A stretch of DNA of 64,000 bases from Cerrena zonata (taxonomy: Eukaryota; Basidiomycota; Agaricomycetes; Polyporales; Cerrenaceae), in assembly GCA_038087015.1 (NCBI GenBank), contig JASBNA010000005.1:124001-188000 (forward strand). Direction: 5' to 3'. The position numbers were made by a program, and so were the translations under genes. How positions within the stretch are numbered: the stretch's first letter is position 1; each line of letters starts with the position of its first letter. A model generated the notes under the pieces. The model worked only from the letters and a program-made list of their open reading frames with translations, was not told where the DNA came from and did not search any database. Shown piece by piece: positions 1 through 11,477 of this stretch.

Positions 1-914
1 TGATACCACGGATGTGTCTTGGTGAATTGGCGTTTGCCCGAGCGAAAACACTGGAAGACATGCATCTGGGATGACAAGATGCACCGGACACGCGCCTCGG
101 AAGGGGGGTATGTTTGCAGGGAGGCAACTTTAGGGTCGTGTGATCTGAAAGATTTACGTATGAGCTAAGCGAGATTCGCTCGTGGCGATTGTATTGAGAA
201 GAGATAGATTGCAGATACCGTATTCTAACTGAATTTCACGAATAGGGCGTGGATTTGAGGGATGGAGGAAATGTCTTGCCGATGTGAAAGCTAGACATGA
301 TGATCAGTGCTTCGGACTGACTACTTGGCCGGGGTTCCCTTCTTCCTTTGACACGTCCTAGTGAATGTAGAACGAGACACGGTCAGATTGACTTGACAAG
401 CAATAGAACTGCCCTGTCACAAGGTTATGCCGATTTCAACGAGGGTATACACTATATCCAGGTTCCATTGCAAGCCATCGAACCGATCTGTAAGTTAAGT
501 ATATACGGCAGCCCCGTGTATCAGCACGCCTGCCTCATGTGAGCCTCAAGTCCGAACAAAGTCATTCCAAGCGCATTGGCGTAGGACGGAGAACAGAGAT
601 CGTTCCGTCTGCGCACGTTCGCATAGTCAGTGTTGTAAAAAAGTTGATCGTAGTGCCTCGATCGATACATCTGGTAGTGTAACCAATTGAGGTATCTCCG
701 TAAAGGTAGTATAATCACCCGCAGCGCTCGATTTAGGGACACAGAGACAGCACGAATACGTACAAATTGTGATTAACCGTTGAAACTGCGAAAAGTCCCT
801 AACCTCTCACCGAGACGAGCTGTCACAGTGCGGTTCGCGCCGTGGTTTGGTCTCTGGATATCTTCTCATCGACAAAAATCCCCGTGGCGTAAGAACCGAC
901 CCGAGATCATAATT
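1..914. other. no gene resolved at left edge
   Basis: Short open frames exist on both strands, for example around 348-542 and 521-742, but they lack a good ATG or any family resemblance I recognise. The stretch may contain the end of a gene that lies outside the window. Nothing here is annotated with confidence. Confidence 0.4.
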
Positions 915-2491
915 CTAATCAGTGTAATCATAGAATCCTTTTCCACTCTTTTTGCCTAGCCACTGCGCATCCACCATACGTTCGAGAAGAACGCTTGGCC
1001 GGTACTTCGAGTCACCTGTCCCAGCATAAAGAGTTTGTTGGATGGCAAGACATGTATCCAAACCGATGCTAAGTTCAGGGGAGGCACGTAAAGGTATTTG
1101 AGTGATGTGTCTAGAAGGAAATAAACAACGGAAATGTACTCACAAATCAGCTGATCGAGGAGAATCGAAGGTAAAATTCGGAAAGAGACGTCCAAAGTCA
1201 GTAGGCGAGTGAAGGGAGAGATAACAACGGACCTAGCTGCAAAGGACCCATTGGATGGTTCATTCCTAGCCTGAGTGTTGTGTCGATATCGTCTCGCGTA
1301 GCCACGCCCTGAAGATGATATCATGTGTCATTGATTACAGCTCGAAAAGGCAACTGGGCACAGTAAGAGATCAGAAAATGGCTACACACCTTCTCCAGCC
1401 ACATAATTGCCTGCAAGGTGCGTGTCAATGAAGATTTTATAGAAAACTTCTCTGAAGTAGTATCACACCTCGTTGATAAATGGCATCAAAAGCGCGTTCG
1501 ACACGAAGCCAGGGACATCTTTGGAAGTTGTCACCTCTGAACGTATGAGAGCATTACCATTAGCGACATGAGCGTGTTCAGGTCAAATTTTCAACAGCAT
1601 ACCTTTTCCACACGCAATAGCGAAGGCTCGTGCACGGTCAAGCGTTTCTGTCGACGTTTGTAGAGCGGATATGAGTTCTACTAATTTCTGATGATGGTAC
1701 CTCCAGTCAGTCCAGAGATGCAGCGTGTTCCGGAATGACCGCACGAACCATTACTGGGACAGGGTTGAAGTAATGCAAGCCTGGATCACGGAACGCTTAA
1801 TGTGATGATCACTCGAGCCAACCAATAAAACTCACCGACCACACGACTGGCACTCTTTTTCCCTTTCTCTGAGGACGCAGTCTCGCCTTCAGGAATCGTT
1901 GCTGCCGCAATCTTGGTAATACTGATTGAAGATGTGTTTGATGCGAGAATGGGCTCTGGGCCGAGCTCGGCAGAAAGACTACGGAAGATAGTCTGCTTCA
2001 AAGCTAGGTTCTCAGATACCGCCTAAAGCAATGTATGTGAGTATATGTACATGTCAGGAATGACAGTTTGGCAGTATTTCACACCTCGATGACCATGTCG
2101 ACTCCTTGGAAGCCAGATAGGCCCCTTTCGGGTGCTATGATAGTTACACGTTCCCTTGCTTCCTTTGCGTCAATGCTACTTATCTTGCCCTACACAACCA
2201 CGGCGATAAATGTGAATGAACTAGAAGGCGGTAGAACGGAGTATACCTTGTTGACGTCCTTGTCAAGCAGTTTGTCCATGAATGCAAGGCCCTTCTGGAG
2301 CTGTACTTCTGATCTGTCATGAATAAGTACAGGAATGCGAGCTCTCAAAGCTGCAACATAAGCAATACCCAGTCCTGTTATTCAAAAGCTATTTAACAGG
2401 TTACCCCACACTTCATAGATTCGTATAAAGCCATACCCATTTGACCGGAGCCAAGGACTCCCAGCGTTCTGATCCCATGAGCCACAGACAT
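915..2491 (-). CDS. 3-hydroxyacyl-CoA dehydrogenase (HADH / 3-hydroxybutyryl-CoA dehydrogenase family)
   Basis: NAD-dependent oxidation of L-3-hydroxyacyl-CoA to 3-ketoacyl-CoA in fatty-acid beta-oxidation. The ATG at 2491 opens with the Rossmann glycine motif [10 protein letters not shown]. Later exons give [18 protein letters not shown], the signature [19 protein letters not shown] (about 1,900-1,980), [26 protein letters not shown], and the C-terminal domain [18 protein letters not shown] followed by [16 protein letters not shown] and [10 protein letters not shown] with a TAG at 915-917. Several introns of about 50 nt separate these blocks and all conserved blocks are in order, so the gene appears intact at roughly 310 residues, normal for the family. 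No C-terminal SKL-type peroxisomal signal is seen, so location is open (mitochondrion or cytosol). It sits upstream-adjacent to a peroxisome-type carrier on the same strand, and a perfect CRE palindrome lies 357 bp upstream of its start. Confidence 0.9.
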
Positions 2492-2847
2492 TATTAAAGT
2501 GTTTTCAGGAGAAGAGACGAAACAACAACTCTACAGTCGTAGTCTATTTCGTCGTTGAAGTTACAGACTGACAGTTGTTTGCGTTTCGACTTTCAAACGC
2601 GCTTCGGCCCGGAGCATATGCTTAGGCAAGCACGTGAATACTTGCGATTTTGAAATATTACTGCATGATGGAACTTAGAATGATTTCAATTTCTGACCGC
2701 ACTGTGACAGAATATGCAAAGGGAAGGAAAATTTAAAATACCTGCAACTAAAATTTTACCTTCCGTCTGCTAGAGATTAAAACAGTGAGGTCAATGACTC
2801 TCGAGTTTTCACCAAGTGTGACACTGGGTTAAGGCTTGAATCATGAA

Positions 2848-2855
2848 TGACGTCA
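2848..2855. promoter_or_regulatory. perfect CRE palindrome TGACGTCA
   Basis: An exact 8-bp ATF/CREB-type site in the intergenic region upstream of the dehydrogenase start at 2491. A second exact copy lies at 4374. bZIP factors of the ATF/CREB class bind this palindrome in fungi; function here is inferred only. Confidence 0.35.
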
Positions 2856-3003
2856 TAGACGTTCATAAGTGAAATCGACCTGAGCACCTACAACTTGCCA
2901 AATACTACTACTAGTATATTCGAACCCGACAACAATACAAGGGCATGTCGCGGTCTTACGTTTACTCTGAGTACTAAGCTAATAACTATGTCGTTAGAAC
3001 GTC

Positions 3004-4256
3004 TCAAGGTGCATGCGTCTTCCTCCACTGTCTCATGTAAAGAGCGAACACGAAGAGCTCGACTCTGCAGAGCATCAGAACGGTGAGAAGGTGGTATTCC
3101 CCGTTATATAAAATGCAGGCATACCTCGATTTCACCATCATAGCCAACCCTTGGTTAACAAATCCCTTGATGATCTGAGCTTCGAGACCTTGATAGAGTC
3201 CGGACCATCCGTGCTTCTCGTACGCCTTTCTCCATATCATGAATGTTGATCGCTTCTCTACCTCACTCTCTCCCCTGACCCCTTTGCCTCTTGACGCTGC
3301 ATCTGTAGCAACGTTTTTGCAAGGAGGAGTGGATATAGAGCGGTGCCGGCGATAGCGTTTGAGATTGCTGCGCCGAAGAATGATTCAGTGGGACTAGGGG
3401 AACCTAACTTCGTCGCTTGTTCATTGCGTATATTTACTACGCGACGGAAGACTTGGAAAAGGAACATAGTCAACGCGGGGTTGAGCGACAGAGGAATTGC
3501 AGTTCCAAATCCTATGTGATTACGAAGTAATTGAGTATTTCATGCCATAGGTATTACTAGATAGCCACAGACCTTTCCAGAAGCCCACAATTCCTTCTTC
3601 GTTGTATATTTGCTTCACAGTGGAGGAGAAGGTAATTTCTTTATGTTTTTCTGTGGAGGGCTCTCCATACAAGTCCGCATCGTCGCCGTTACCGTCGTTT
3701 TCTCCCGCCGTTTGCAATCTAATTGTGATCACGTTGAGAGGCGATATGATCGACCGACTCGCAACACCAGCGAGGAAACCTATCCCGATCTCCTCTGGTG
3801 CACTGAGTAAAATTGTACCGGAGTTTCTCTTCTTTCCGTCTAATAGTGACAGACGTGCTTTCCGTTTGGTGACTAGGGCCCGTATGAATGTATAGAATAA
3901 GAAGTAAAAGAAGCTATCACATAGCATATCATGTCAAGATCTTCATTCAGTAAGGAGCGAGCATTTACCTGGAGAGAAAATTGGCGGTAGTATCGGATCC
4001 AAGGCCGTCATACAATCCGTTCCATCCCTCTGTGCGAAGGATATGTTGAACGGTTAGTAGCATTCCGCGTAGACCTGTTGACTTTGTAAGCACTGAAGCT
4101 GCGAATAAGATTTCATTATGTACCCTTTACTCGTCTTGAGTTCGTAGTACGTATACGGGTAGCAATAAGCTCTAGAGGATAAGATATTGTATTTGCAGCT
4201 GCACTTCCAATACCACCAGAAAAGGCTTGAACGAGAGGTGGAAGCGTGGAGGTCAT
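3004..4256 (-). CDS. mitochondrial carrier family (SLC25) protein, peroxisomal PMP34/PMP47-like
   Basis: Membrane carrier with the three tandem repeats of the SLC25 family. Repeat 1 starts at the ATG at 4256 (MTSTLPPLVQAFSGGIGS) and holds the signature YPLELIATRIRT. Repeat 2 has GFLAGVASRSIISPLNVITI and a matching EEGIVGFWKGLW loop. Repeat 3 has GTALYPLLLAKTLLQMQR and WSGLYQGLEAQIIKGF. The last intron (within 3,060-3,125) joins AMMVKSR to VELFVFALYMRQW before the stop at 3004. The lack of an acidic residue in the second and third P-x-[DE]-x-x-[KR] motifs (PLNVITI, PLLLAKT) resembles the peroxisomal ATP/CoA-type carriers PMP34, PMP47 and ANT1 more than classic mitochondrial ones. A role importing cofactors for peroxisomal beta-oxidation is plausible and fits the adjacent dehydrogenase, but substrate is not proven by sequence. 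Confidence 0.8.
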
Positions 4257-4373
4257 TCTACGTCAAACTTATGGGTATGGTGGAGGAGATCTAGTAACAC
4301 AGTAAGTGATCTGTGAGTAGAGAATTCGTATATCATTGACAGGAACTCAGTAAGAGCTGGGAAGAGGGGTATA

Positions 4374-4381
4374 TGACGTCA
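4374..4381. promoter_or_regulatory. perfect CRE palindrome TGACGTCA
   Basis: Exact palindrome 118 bp upstream of the carrier ATG at 4256, in promoter position for that gene. Its twin at 2848 is upstream of the neighbouring dehydrogenase. Confidence 0.4.
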
Positions 4382-4806
4382 TTCCGTGTCAATGAGGAGC
4401 TGGAGATTAGATTAGATTATTTGAGCATGACAGTGGCTCGCGCAAGCTCGCGTTAGTAGTAGTACCAGTAGCAACATTGCAGTATGGCTTGCTTTAGTAT
4501 TCGAGGATGCGTTTGAACGAAAAATTGTGACACCCTGTATTTCAAGAATCAAGATAACCAGTTGCGGACCTTCCGAAATACTCGCTAGTGACTAAGAGAG
4601 CGACATAGTGCTTGTGTTTGAGGTTTGGAATCAAGCTTCAGGGGATAGCGACACACTCAATCCAAATACCATCATATTATGCAATGTGTGGCACATACAA
4701 CATAGATGGTCTATCCACATACGTAGTTCAAACACCTGAGCTCATGGGGAGACAACTAAGGAGAATATAGTACCTACTACTAAGATCCGTTTACGTAGTG
4801 ATAAGA

Positions 4807-7738
4807 TTAGTGGTGCGGAAACCACTCTCGTACACTTGACTGTTCAATTAAGGTCATTGCAGTGGAAACATCTCTGCAGAACGCATCTTCCCCAAGTATA
4901 TCCACAATACCAGCACGTTCGAAGGAATGTCGCGGACCACCCTTGAGATGAGCTATATACAGTCCAACGTCACGGCCCTAGAAAAGAGAGACATTAGTGT
5001 GTGTACTCGAAAGAATGTCTGGAGCCACGAGTGTACTTTATAAGTTTCCACCAATTCTCGGAATATTTGTACCGCGCTAGACAAGATACATCAGTTTTAT
5101 ATGTGAGCATATCTAGAATGATGGTAACGTACGATGCATCAACACTATCAACATCAGACATATGGAACACCAAGACGTTCGCATGTTGTCTGTGAGGCTC
5201 TTCTGAAGGATGATGTTTATCATTGCCGTACAATTCGAGTCGGCGCAAACGTTCTACGCGTGATAGATTAGATATGGTATCGTCATAGTCATGAATCATG
5301 TATACCTTTCAGTTGAGCAGTATTGGCTAATAGTAGGATAAGTATTTATTATTACACTGTTCCCAGTCGAATATTTTGACGCACCAAAGTCTAGGTTCTC
5401 TCGAAGTCTCACGATCAAAACACCGGGAACCTCCTCTTCACCTTCTTCTGGATTTTCGCCAATAGAGATCCATTTGTTGGTCCCAGGTTTCCGCCCCTAG
5501 CGTGATATTGTTTATTCAACAATATCATAGACATCAATGATTGGGGAACTCACCAAGATTGTCATCCGAGTTTTAGATGACCGATGCACGACCAGGAGAA
5601 GCGAAATAACCAAGCTAACAAGTATACCAACTTCAACGTCCCAAAGAAGGGTGAAGATGAACGTTAGCGACATGAGCATGAGGTCAGTCCATGCTCGCAT
5701 CCTTTGGATAAAATTTCAGTGATTAGGAGAAACTGATAAGTGACGCAACTCACTTCCAGTAGAATTTCACATCATGGGGCGCTTCTGCGAGTAAGCTATA
5801 CACTACAAGACAGATGCTTTGAGAAAATTAGCACACGATATCAGGCAAAGTTGGATTATTTAGAACTTACACAGACGCGAGAACACAGCGAGGCAAGTAG
5901 TAGAGCCATGGTAGGAGGAAGAAAATAGCCAGAATCACCACAGTCGAACATACTAGTGATGCCATCTGGGTTCTCCCACCAACATCTCCGTTTACTTTAG
6001 ACCTGTGGATAGATGTTTAAAGCGTAATGTTTTGATGGAAAGAAGGCAAACAAACCTGGTTATAGAGCCATACGCAGGGAGCGTACCGGGAATAAATGAA
6101 CCAACAATATTACTAGCACCAAGCGCAACCAACTCCCTGTTGGGGCTAATACTGTAGCCGAAACGTCCGGCATTCTGTTTCGCAGCAACGATACTGTCGA
6201 GGAATCCAGCAATAGAGATTAAGCTGCAGTCAAATACGTTTTAGGATCGTGCACTTTATCCGACAAGGTTGAAAAAATACTGACACAGCAGTGGAAGTCG
6301 TCTTTCGCAGATATCGAAGAGTCATTCTGCGAAGAGGGAAGTCTATGAAGTGTTTTCCAGTATTGATGGGAACTGAGCCAAGAATATCGACACCATCGTC
6401 GTCCCAATCAAACTCATCGGAAAGGACTAAGCGGGGTGTAAGTCATGTTCGATGTCGCAGAAGAAACAAACTTACTTGTCGAGACAACTACCACGACAAG
6501 CACTTCAGGAATTCGATATATGAACCAATACTTCTTGAACGCATTCTTAAACGAACGCATGAGAACAAGCGTTAGCAATGCAGCAAAACTGATGATGGCA
6601 GTTGTTCTATGGGTATGAGTGAAGACATTATCGACCAAGAACACCATTTTCTCTAGAGTCGAGTGTGGATTCAGGGTATGCTGGAGTGCTGTAAGTCCGA
6701 ACATGGGTATCAGTTGTTCTCTGTAACGATACAAATGAAATGAGTAGCATGACAATATATAACGTAATGACGTACACCATAATGACAATTGCAACTGCAG
6801 TCACAAAACCACGCAGAAGGGCACGGCTGAGGACAACGTCTAGGAAACCAAGTCTAAAGATGCCCAGCAGGAAGCTGATCAGGCCGACCTGATCATTTAT
6901 TTTACTTAAGTTCATGCTCGATTGTCTCGATACAGGAGTCTCACCTGGAATGTAATGATGGTGGAAACGGCCAAACCGACAGCGGCTGGATCAGTAGGAA
7001 TGTTATGGGGGTCAGAGTGTAGGATGTCATCAACGGCTTGGCCGACTAGCAGAGACAATGCGGCTTCTGGAGCTACGTTGAGTTGACGAGATGTTCCGAG
7101 AAGGGCGTAAATGATTCCTGGTATCGAAGCGGAAAACTATCCCAGATATTTCAGTGAGACGGGGACGATGAGACGAGAAGCACCTACCAGCCCGGTAACT
7201 GGACTTAACTTCGCAAGAGACGAAGCGTACGAAACTGATTGAGGTATCAGCATCGAGGCTACAGTCAATCCTGCTAGAACATCGCCTCCAAAACTGCACA
7301 TTTGAGAATATTGTGAGAGTCAAAACTTGGGACGTGTAACATAGAACCCACAGCGACCAGGAGTACTCGGGAATCCATCGTGTAGAAGGAATGTAGTATC
7401 TGACTTTAGCCCAATTCGAGTTCTTGCGGACCATAGAGGGGCGGGAAGGCAAAGGAATACCTAAACAATCGAAACATAGAAGTCCAACGTCTCAGACCTT
7501 CTGAAGGATACATGTAGATGTACTTACCAGACCCGCCTTCTTGAGTTCCGTACTGTTCAACATCGTCCACTCGACCTAACAGTGCAGTATGCTCATCTGT
7601 TGCCATTGGAGTACGAGGGGTCCTTGCTCCAGTGTTGTGTCTCAGGGATACAGTAGAGCCATGAGTAGATAGTGTTCGTCCTGGCGTTGGAGGATGTGGT
7701 GATGTTCTACCAGAGCTGGGCCCGCCGTAAGGTTCCAT
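4807..7738 (-). CDS. SLC26/SulP family anion (sulfate) transporter with C-terminal STAS domain
   Basis: Polytopic plasma- or endomembrane transporter for sulfate or related anions. The ATG at 7738 starts a disordered cytosolic N-terminus rich in Ser, Thr and Pro, followed by the SulP core: the YYIPSTRWIPEYSW motif, the block APEAALSLLVGQAVDDIL, then VSTIITFQVGLISFLLGIFR and LGFLDVVLSRALLRGFVTAV. Next come IYRIPEVLVVVVVST and AGFLDSIVAAKQNAGRFGYS, and NRELVALGASNIVGSFIPG, which is the conserved SulP segment. The last exons (about 4,807-5,700) carry a STAS-like domain (VLVFHMSDVDSVDASYVTII) and end at 4807 after VREWFPHH. Many short introns interrupt the gene; no broken frame was noticed. Substrate could be sulfate, bicarbonate or another anion. 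Family assignment is firm, substrate is not. Confidence 0.85.
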
Positions 7739-8306
7739 GACTCGAGAAGTCAATAACAGTGCTTTGTTTCTTTACGCTTCACAATAGGATTGTTGGGGTT
7801 AGTGTACAAGATACTGAAGCCTTTAGGTCGTCAAGAACATGAGTGTCGTGAAGAAAGATAGGATTAACATTTACGGATTCGGAAACTTTGAAGCACCAAT
7901 AAAAGCGCTCTAATAACAACATACCGTAACGATAACGCCGAACGGAACGGACTTCCGATACAACAACATATAATCCGTTGGATGTAGCGATAAGACAAAT
8001 ACAAGAAGAGCATATATATACTTGTGTCTCAGTTGGGTACTATGGATAGAGGTAGGGAGATGTATCCATAAGAATGTACGCTGATCAATGTCTGTAGCAC
8101 TCGACTCGACAGTATCCCAATTGAAGGAGGAGAATCAAAATACTGGTCATGAACATACTAGTAAAGCCGAAGCCAGGACGATCTGTCGCAACTTTGTGCT
8201 TTTGAGTAGCAAATTCTCGAAGTCTGATGGGATAGATCCTAATCTATCAGAATAAAGGGTATCAATATTCCGATGTATATATTAAGGATTATACTCCAAG
8301 ACCTTT

Positions 8307-10034
8307 TTAGCTTGTCAGCGTCCCATTGTCACCAGAATGCGTGGGCGATGATGGCGCGTCCTCATCCGGTAAGATGTAGGCGTACCTGGTCTCATCCTTG
8401 TTAACTTCAATGCTGACAGCGGTAGTGCTGACAGATCGTCCGAGACATATCGCATCCACCAATATCCTTCGTTCAAATTCTCCACAGCCCGCGACCTTGT
8501 TGAACACAATCTTGCATAGTTTTGGAAACAATAGCATCCCCTTTCTGATACATCGGCCAAGGTGTTTGAAATCATGTGCCAGGTCCCTTGCAAGATAGTA
8601 CCACTCTTCCTCCAAATCACGAAGCTTGAGCGTTTGAAGTTGGGGAAAGTGGACAGGAGCACTGGATGACTTGAGTCTATGCCTGAGGACGGCAACTGAA
8701 TCTCTGCCAGAGAGTTCTAAATATTCTAGAGCTTCTAATTTATCGAATGAGTCGTAGAACCTGACCACGTCGGGAGGGAAATGACAGCTGTTTGTCCACC
8801 GGGAATATAGTCTGACATTCCACCTGAGAGATGTCAGGTTCGAAAGGGGGGCCTGGTTCAGTATGCCGTGAATGATGTCAATCGTATTCTTAGACTGAAA
8901 TACGAAGTTATGATAGGTCTGGGTGTGGTATAGGTCTGGCAATCCAGTGAAAAGGCACATGCTTGTTTCTACCTCGTGAATTTCCAGAAACAAGTGTTGA
9001 ATAACCGGCCCAGAAGCTAAGATCATCTTCAACATATCACGAAGATCATCCGACTTTTGGTCGTAATAATGGGCTTGGAGAGAGAGAGAGGTACTAGCTG
9101 GACACACGATGCCTCCCAAAAGCGCGCTTATCGTTGTACAGTTGTCCGTAAGAGATAGTTCTCGAAGATAGGGTAGTTGTACAAGTGATTGTGTTCGGTA
9201 GGGTTTCTTGTCACCAATCCTAGAGATGATCAGGAAGCGGAGATTCGGCAATCTTGCGAGGATCGAGAGAGCGTTCTCTACTCGGCAGAGAGGATCAAAG
9301 ATGCTTACAATCTCGAGCTCTGTCAAGGAGGTCGGAAATAATCCGACATTATTCCATGGGATGGGCATATTGATGAGACGAAGGGATGTCAGGGAAGGGC
9401 ATATTGCTTTGGACATCATCGAAATGACAAAACCTTCCGGTTTACCAAATACCGAGAGGACACGGAGGTTCGGAAGGACCATCTGGGAAGGTTCAGGACA
9501 CTGTGGGAGTTCCTTCCTAGGCACATAACCCCGTATGACTCTCAAGCATCGAGCTTTGGTCAAAGCTCCTATTATTTTGTTGACTGCCGAAGAAATATGA
9601 ATGGTAGACTTAGGTTCACTGATGGTGAGGTCTAGATGTGTGTTTCCAGCCCGTTTCAGTAATTCGTCCATGAAATCGATTGCACAAAGACCAATGGTAT
9701 TCCACAATTGGGGGTCCGATAGTGCAATTACCCTCCAGTAGTGATAGACATGTGTTACACGAATCCACTATGTATGTGGGGGTTGGAGGATGCTGCCATG
9801 GCTGGATCTCCGCTGCTTGGCCACGTAACGAAGGATGTCGCAAACGATCTCTGGAGGGAGAGTTGAGATGGGAAGGAGCATATTATGACGACGGGAACGT
9901 TCGAGAGAGAATTTCGGTGATGAGAGTCTATGGCATCTTCGACTTTTACTGTGAGTTGGTAGGAGCATCACCTTCATCCAACCTCGATGAGGAGGCTCAG
10001 TAGTGTACATGGAAGCACTGGGCTCGTCTAACAT
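8307..10034 (-). CDS. F-box-like / leucine-rich-repeat protein, probably interrupted by an in-frame TAG
   Basis: Agaricomycete-type F-box protein: an N-terminal F-box-like motif (LLPISTLPPEIVCDILRYVA) then HVYHYWRVIALSDPQLWNTI and about 450 residues of irregular leucine-rich repeats ending at 8307. Such proteins usually act as substrate adaptors of SCF ubiquitin ligases. It is a clear paralog of the gene at 16675-18459, which is intact. Here an in-frame TAG (9768-9770) falls between LRYVAKQ... and WIRVTHVYHYW, in the same reading frame on both sides. Either the stop is real and the gene is dying, or a 57-nt segment beginning GTGGCC and ending ATAG is spliced out, which would remove about 11 residues present in the paralog. 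The donor is poor. Start is the ATG at 10034. Confidence 0.6.
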
Positions 10035-10906
10035 CCCACGAAAAAGACTCTGACGAAACACATATCAGATCAGGAGAGGCAGAGCGGTTAAAGGACTTGT
10101 TACCTGTATTTGCGCAGTGGTCGCACTTAACGCATAGGGACCGCTGGCTCCGGGTCCTTCCGGGTAACACTATATTATTTGCTCATGTTAGGCTTCAATG
10201 GCCTTGCCTAATTTGGCGGGGATATACTAGGGATATACGTGATTTCTTTTGCTGGCTTCAACTCGCCACAACTAGATTCTTCATCGAGATTAGATATTCT
10301 CAGGGTGTGATGCACTAATCTCCTTCATAGCTTCTCGACATCATCCCCTCACTCAAGTTTTCTTCGACTACACACCATTCTTTTGCTACTATATCATCTG
10401 GTACACCTTTCTTGTTAGTGAATACCGAGAATCTCTTGACCCCATATCAAGCAAGCGATATACGAAGAAGGCTCACTATTATGGTCCCGGTAGACTATCT
10501 GGAAAGATACCCGCAGTAGCGACCCGCATTTCAAAAGGAGACACATCACTTCATCGCAGTGGAAGATGGAGAGCGATACCAGATACAGAAGTTAGTGAAG
10601 AGTGAATCATGTAATCTTAGCCGGTGCTATATATTGTTGATTTAATGGACAGTCCCTACGAAGTAGTCGGACAACATGTGTGAATATTGCGAGCGTTTGT
10701 ACGCCTACGACGGTCCAGTAGTGACGAAGGGACGTCTTGACTACTATGTGGACAACATACGACATATGTGCTCTGCTGATATCAGGTTAATGATTGTAAT
10801 TATTTCACTGTTACCTTTTCCATATATATCAATACCAATAAGGAGAGCCATACTTTTGCGATGCTCGAGAAGGTCAGGAGGTATTTGGTTCCCTTTCCCG
10901 TGTTGA
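10035..10906. other. intergenic, no supported gene
   Basis: Contains an open frame at 10097-10318 (+) and one at 10676-10906 (+) without recognisable domains, good starts or intron signals. I see nothing that supports a gene. Confidence 0.4.
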
Positions 10907-11191
10907 TCACCTACTGGTTATGTACGATAGTTGCGGACAAGTCGACTGGTAGAGAAGGCGTAAGTAGTATCTTGCCAAACTCGACAAATACAAGATGGTG
11001 CCTAGCGTAATCCGCTCGGTAACAGTTCTGGAAAATCCCGAAGCGAGTCTTGATCCATCGTAAGCACGGTGGTATATTGGGCAAGTAAGGGCCAAAATTA
11101 CCGCAAGGATGTCATCCGGAACTCTGGATAATGACTCTGACTCGGGGCTGGGTGGTTTAGAGGCAAGTAAAGCATTATGTATACGACACAA
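10907..11191 (-). pseudogene. decayed F-box gene fragment
   Basis: The minus strand encodes NALLASKPPSPESESLSRVP followed by DDILAVILALTCP, which resembles the start of agaric F-box proteins (short linker, then L-P-x-E/D-I-L-x-x-I). About 100 bp further on, in a different frame, RVWQDTTYAFSTSRLV matches the expected V-C-R-x-W-R-x-x-A-x-S-T-x-x-L-W segment. No leucine-rich repeat region follows. The frame change and missing C-terminal part suggest a relic of the F-box expansion also seen at 8307 and 16675. Weak evidence overall. Confidence 0.35.
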
Positions 11192-11477
11192 AGTACTATT
11201 AGCACGCTGAAGTTATGAGCTGAGTATTATAACCCACCATGTCCAAAACTTGAAAGAGCAATCACAGTCTATCGTCGGTCGTTGCAACTTCAAGTTCGTG
11301 CCAGAGTTAAGAGGACGTGCGCGATGACGATGCTGACCCTAACCCCACGCTATGGTTTGTTTACTGAATTACGTTTGGGTTGACGTGGAACAGTGATAGT
11401 ACCGATGTTGCGTGACATTGCAGGTCTGGTGCTTTCTTCCTCCTACATTCCTTCATCCCGAAAGTTTGAATGCTAAT

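Noticed and set aside
10070..10190. tRNA-like text (GCAGAGCGGTTAAAGG) suggesting an A box
   Set aside because: No B box or acceptor stem pairing could be found downstream.
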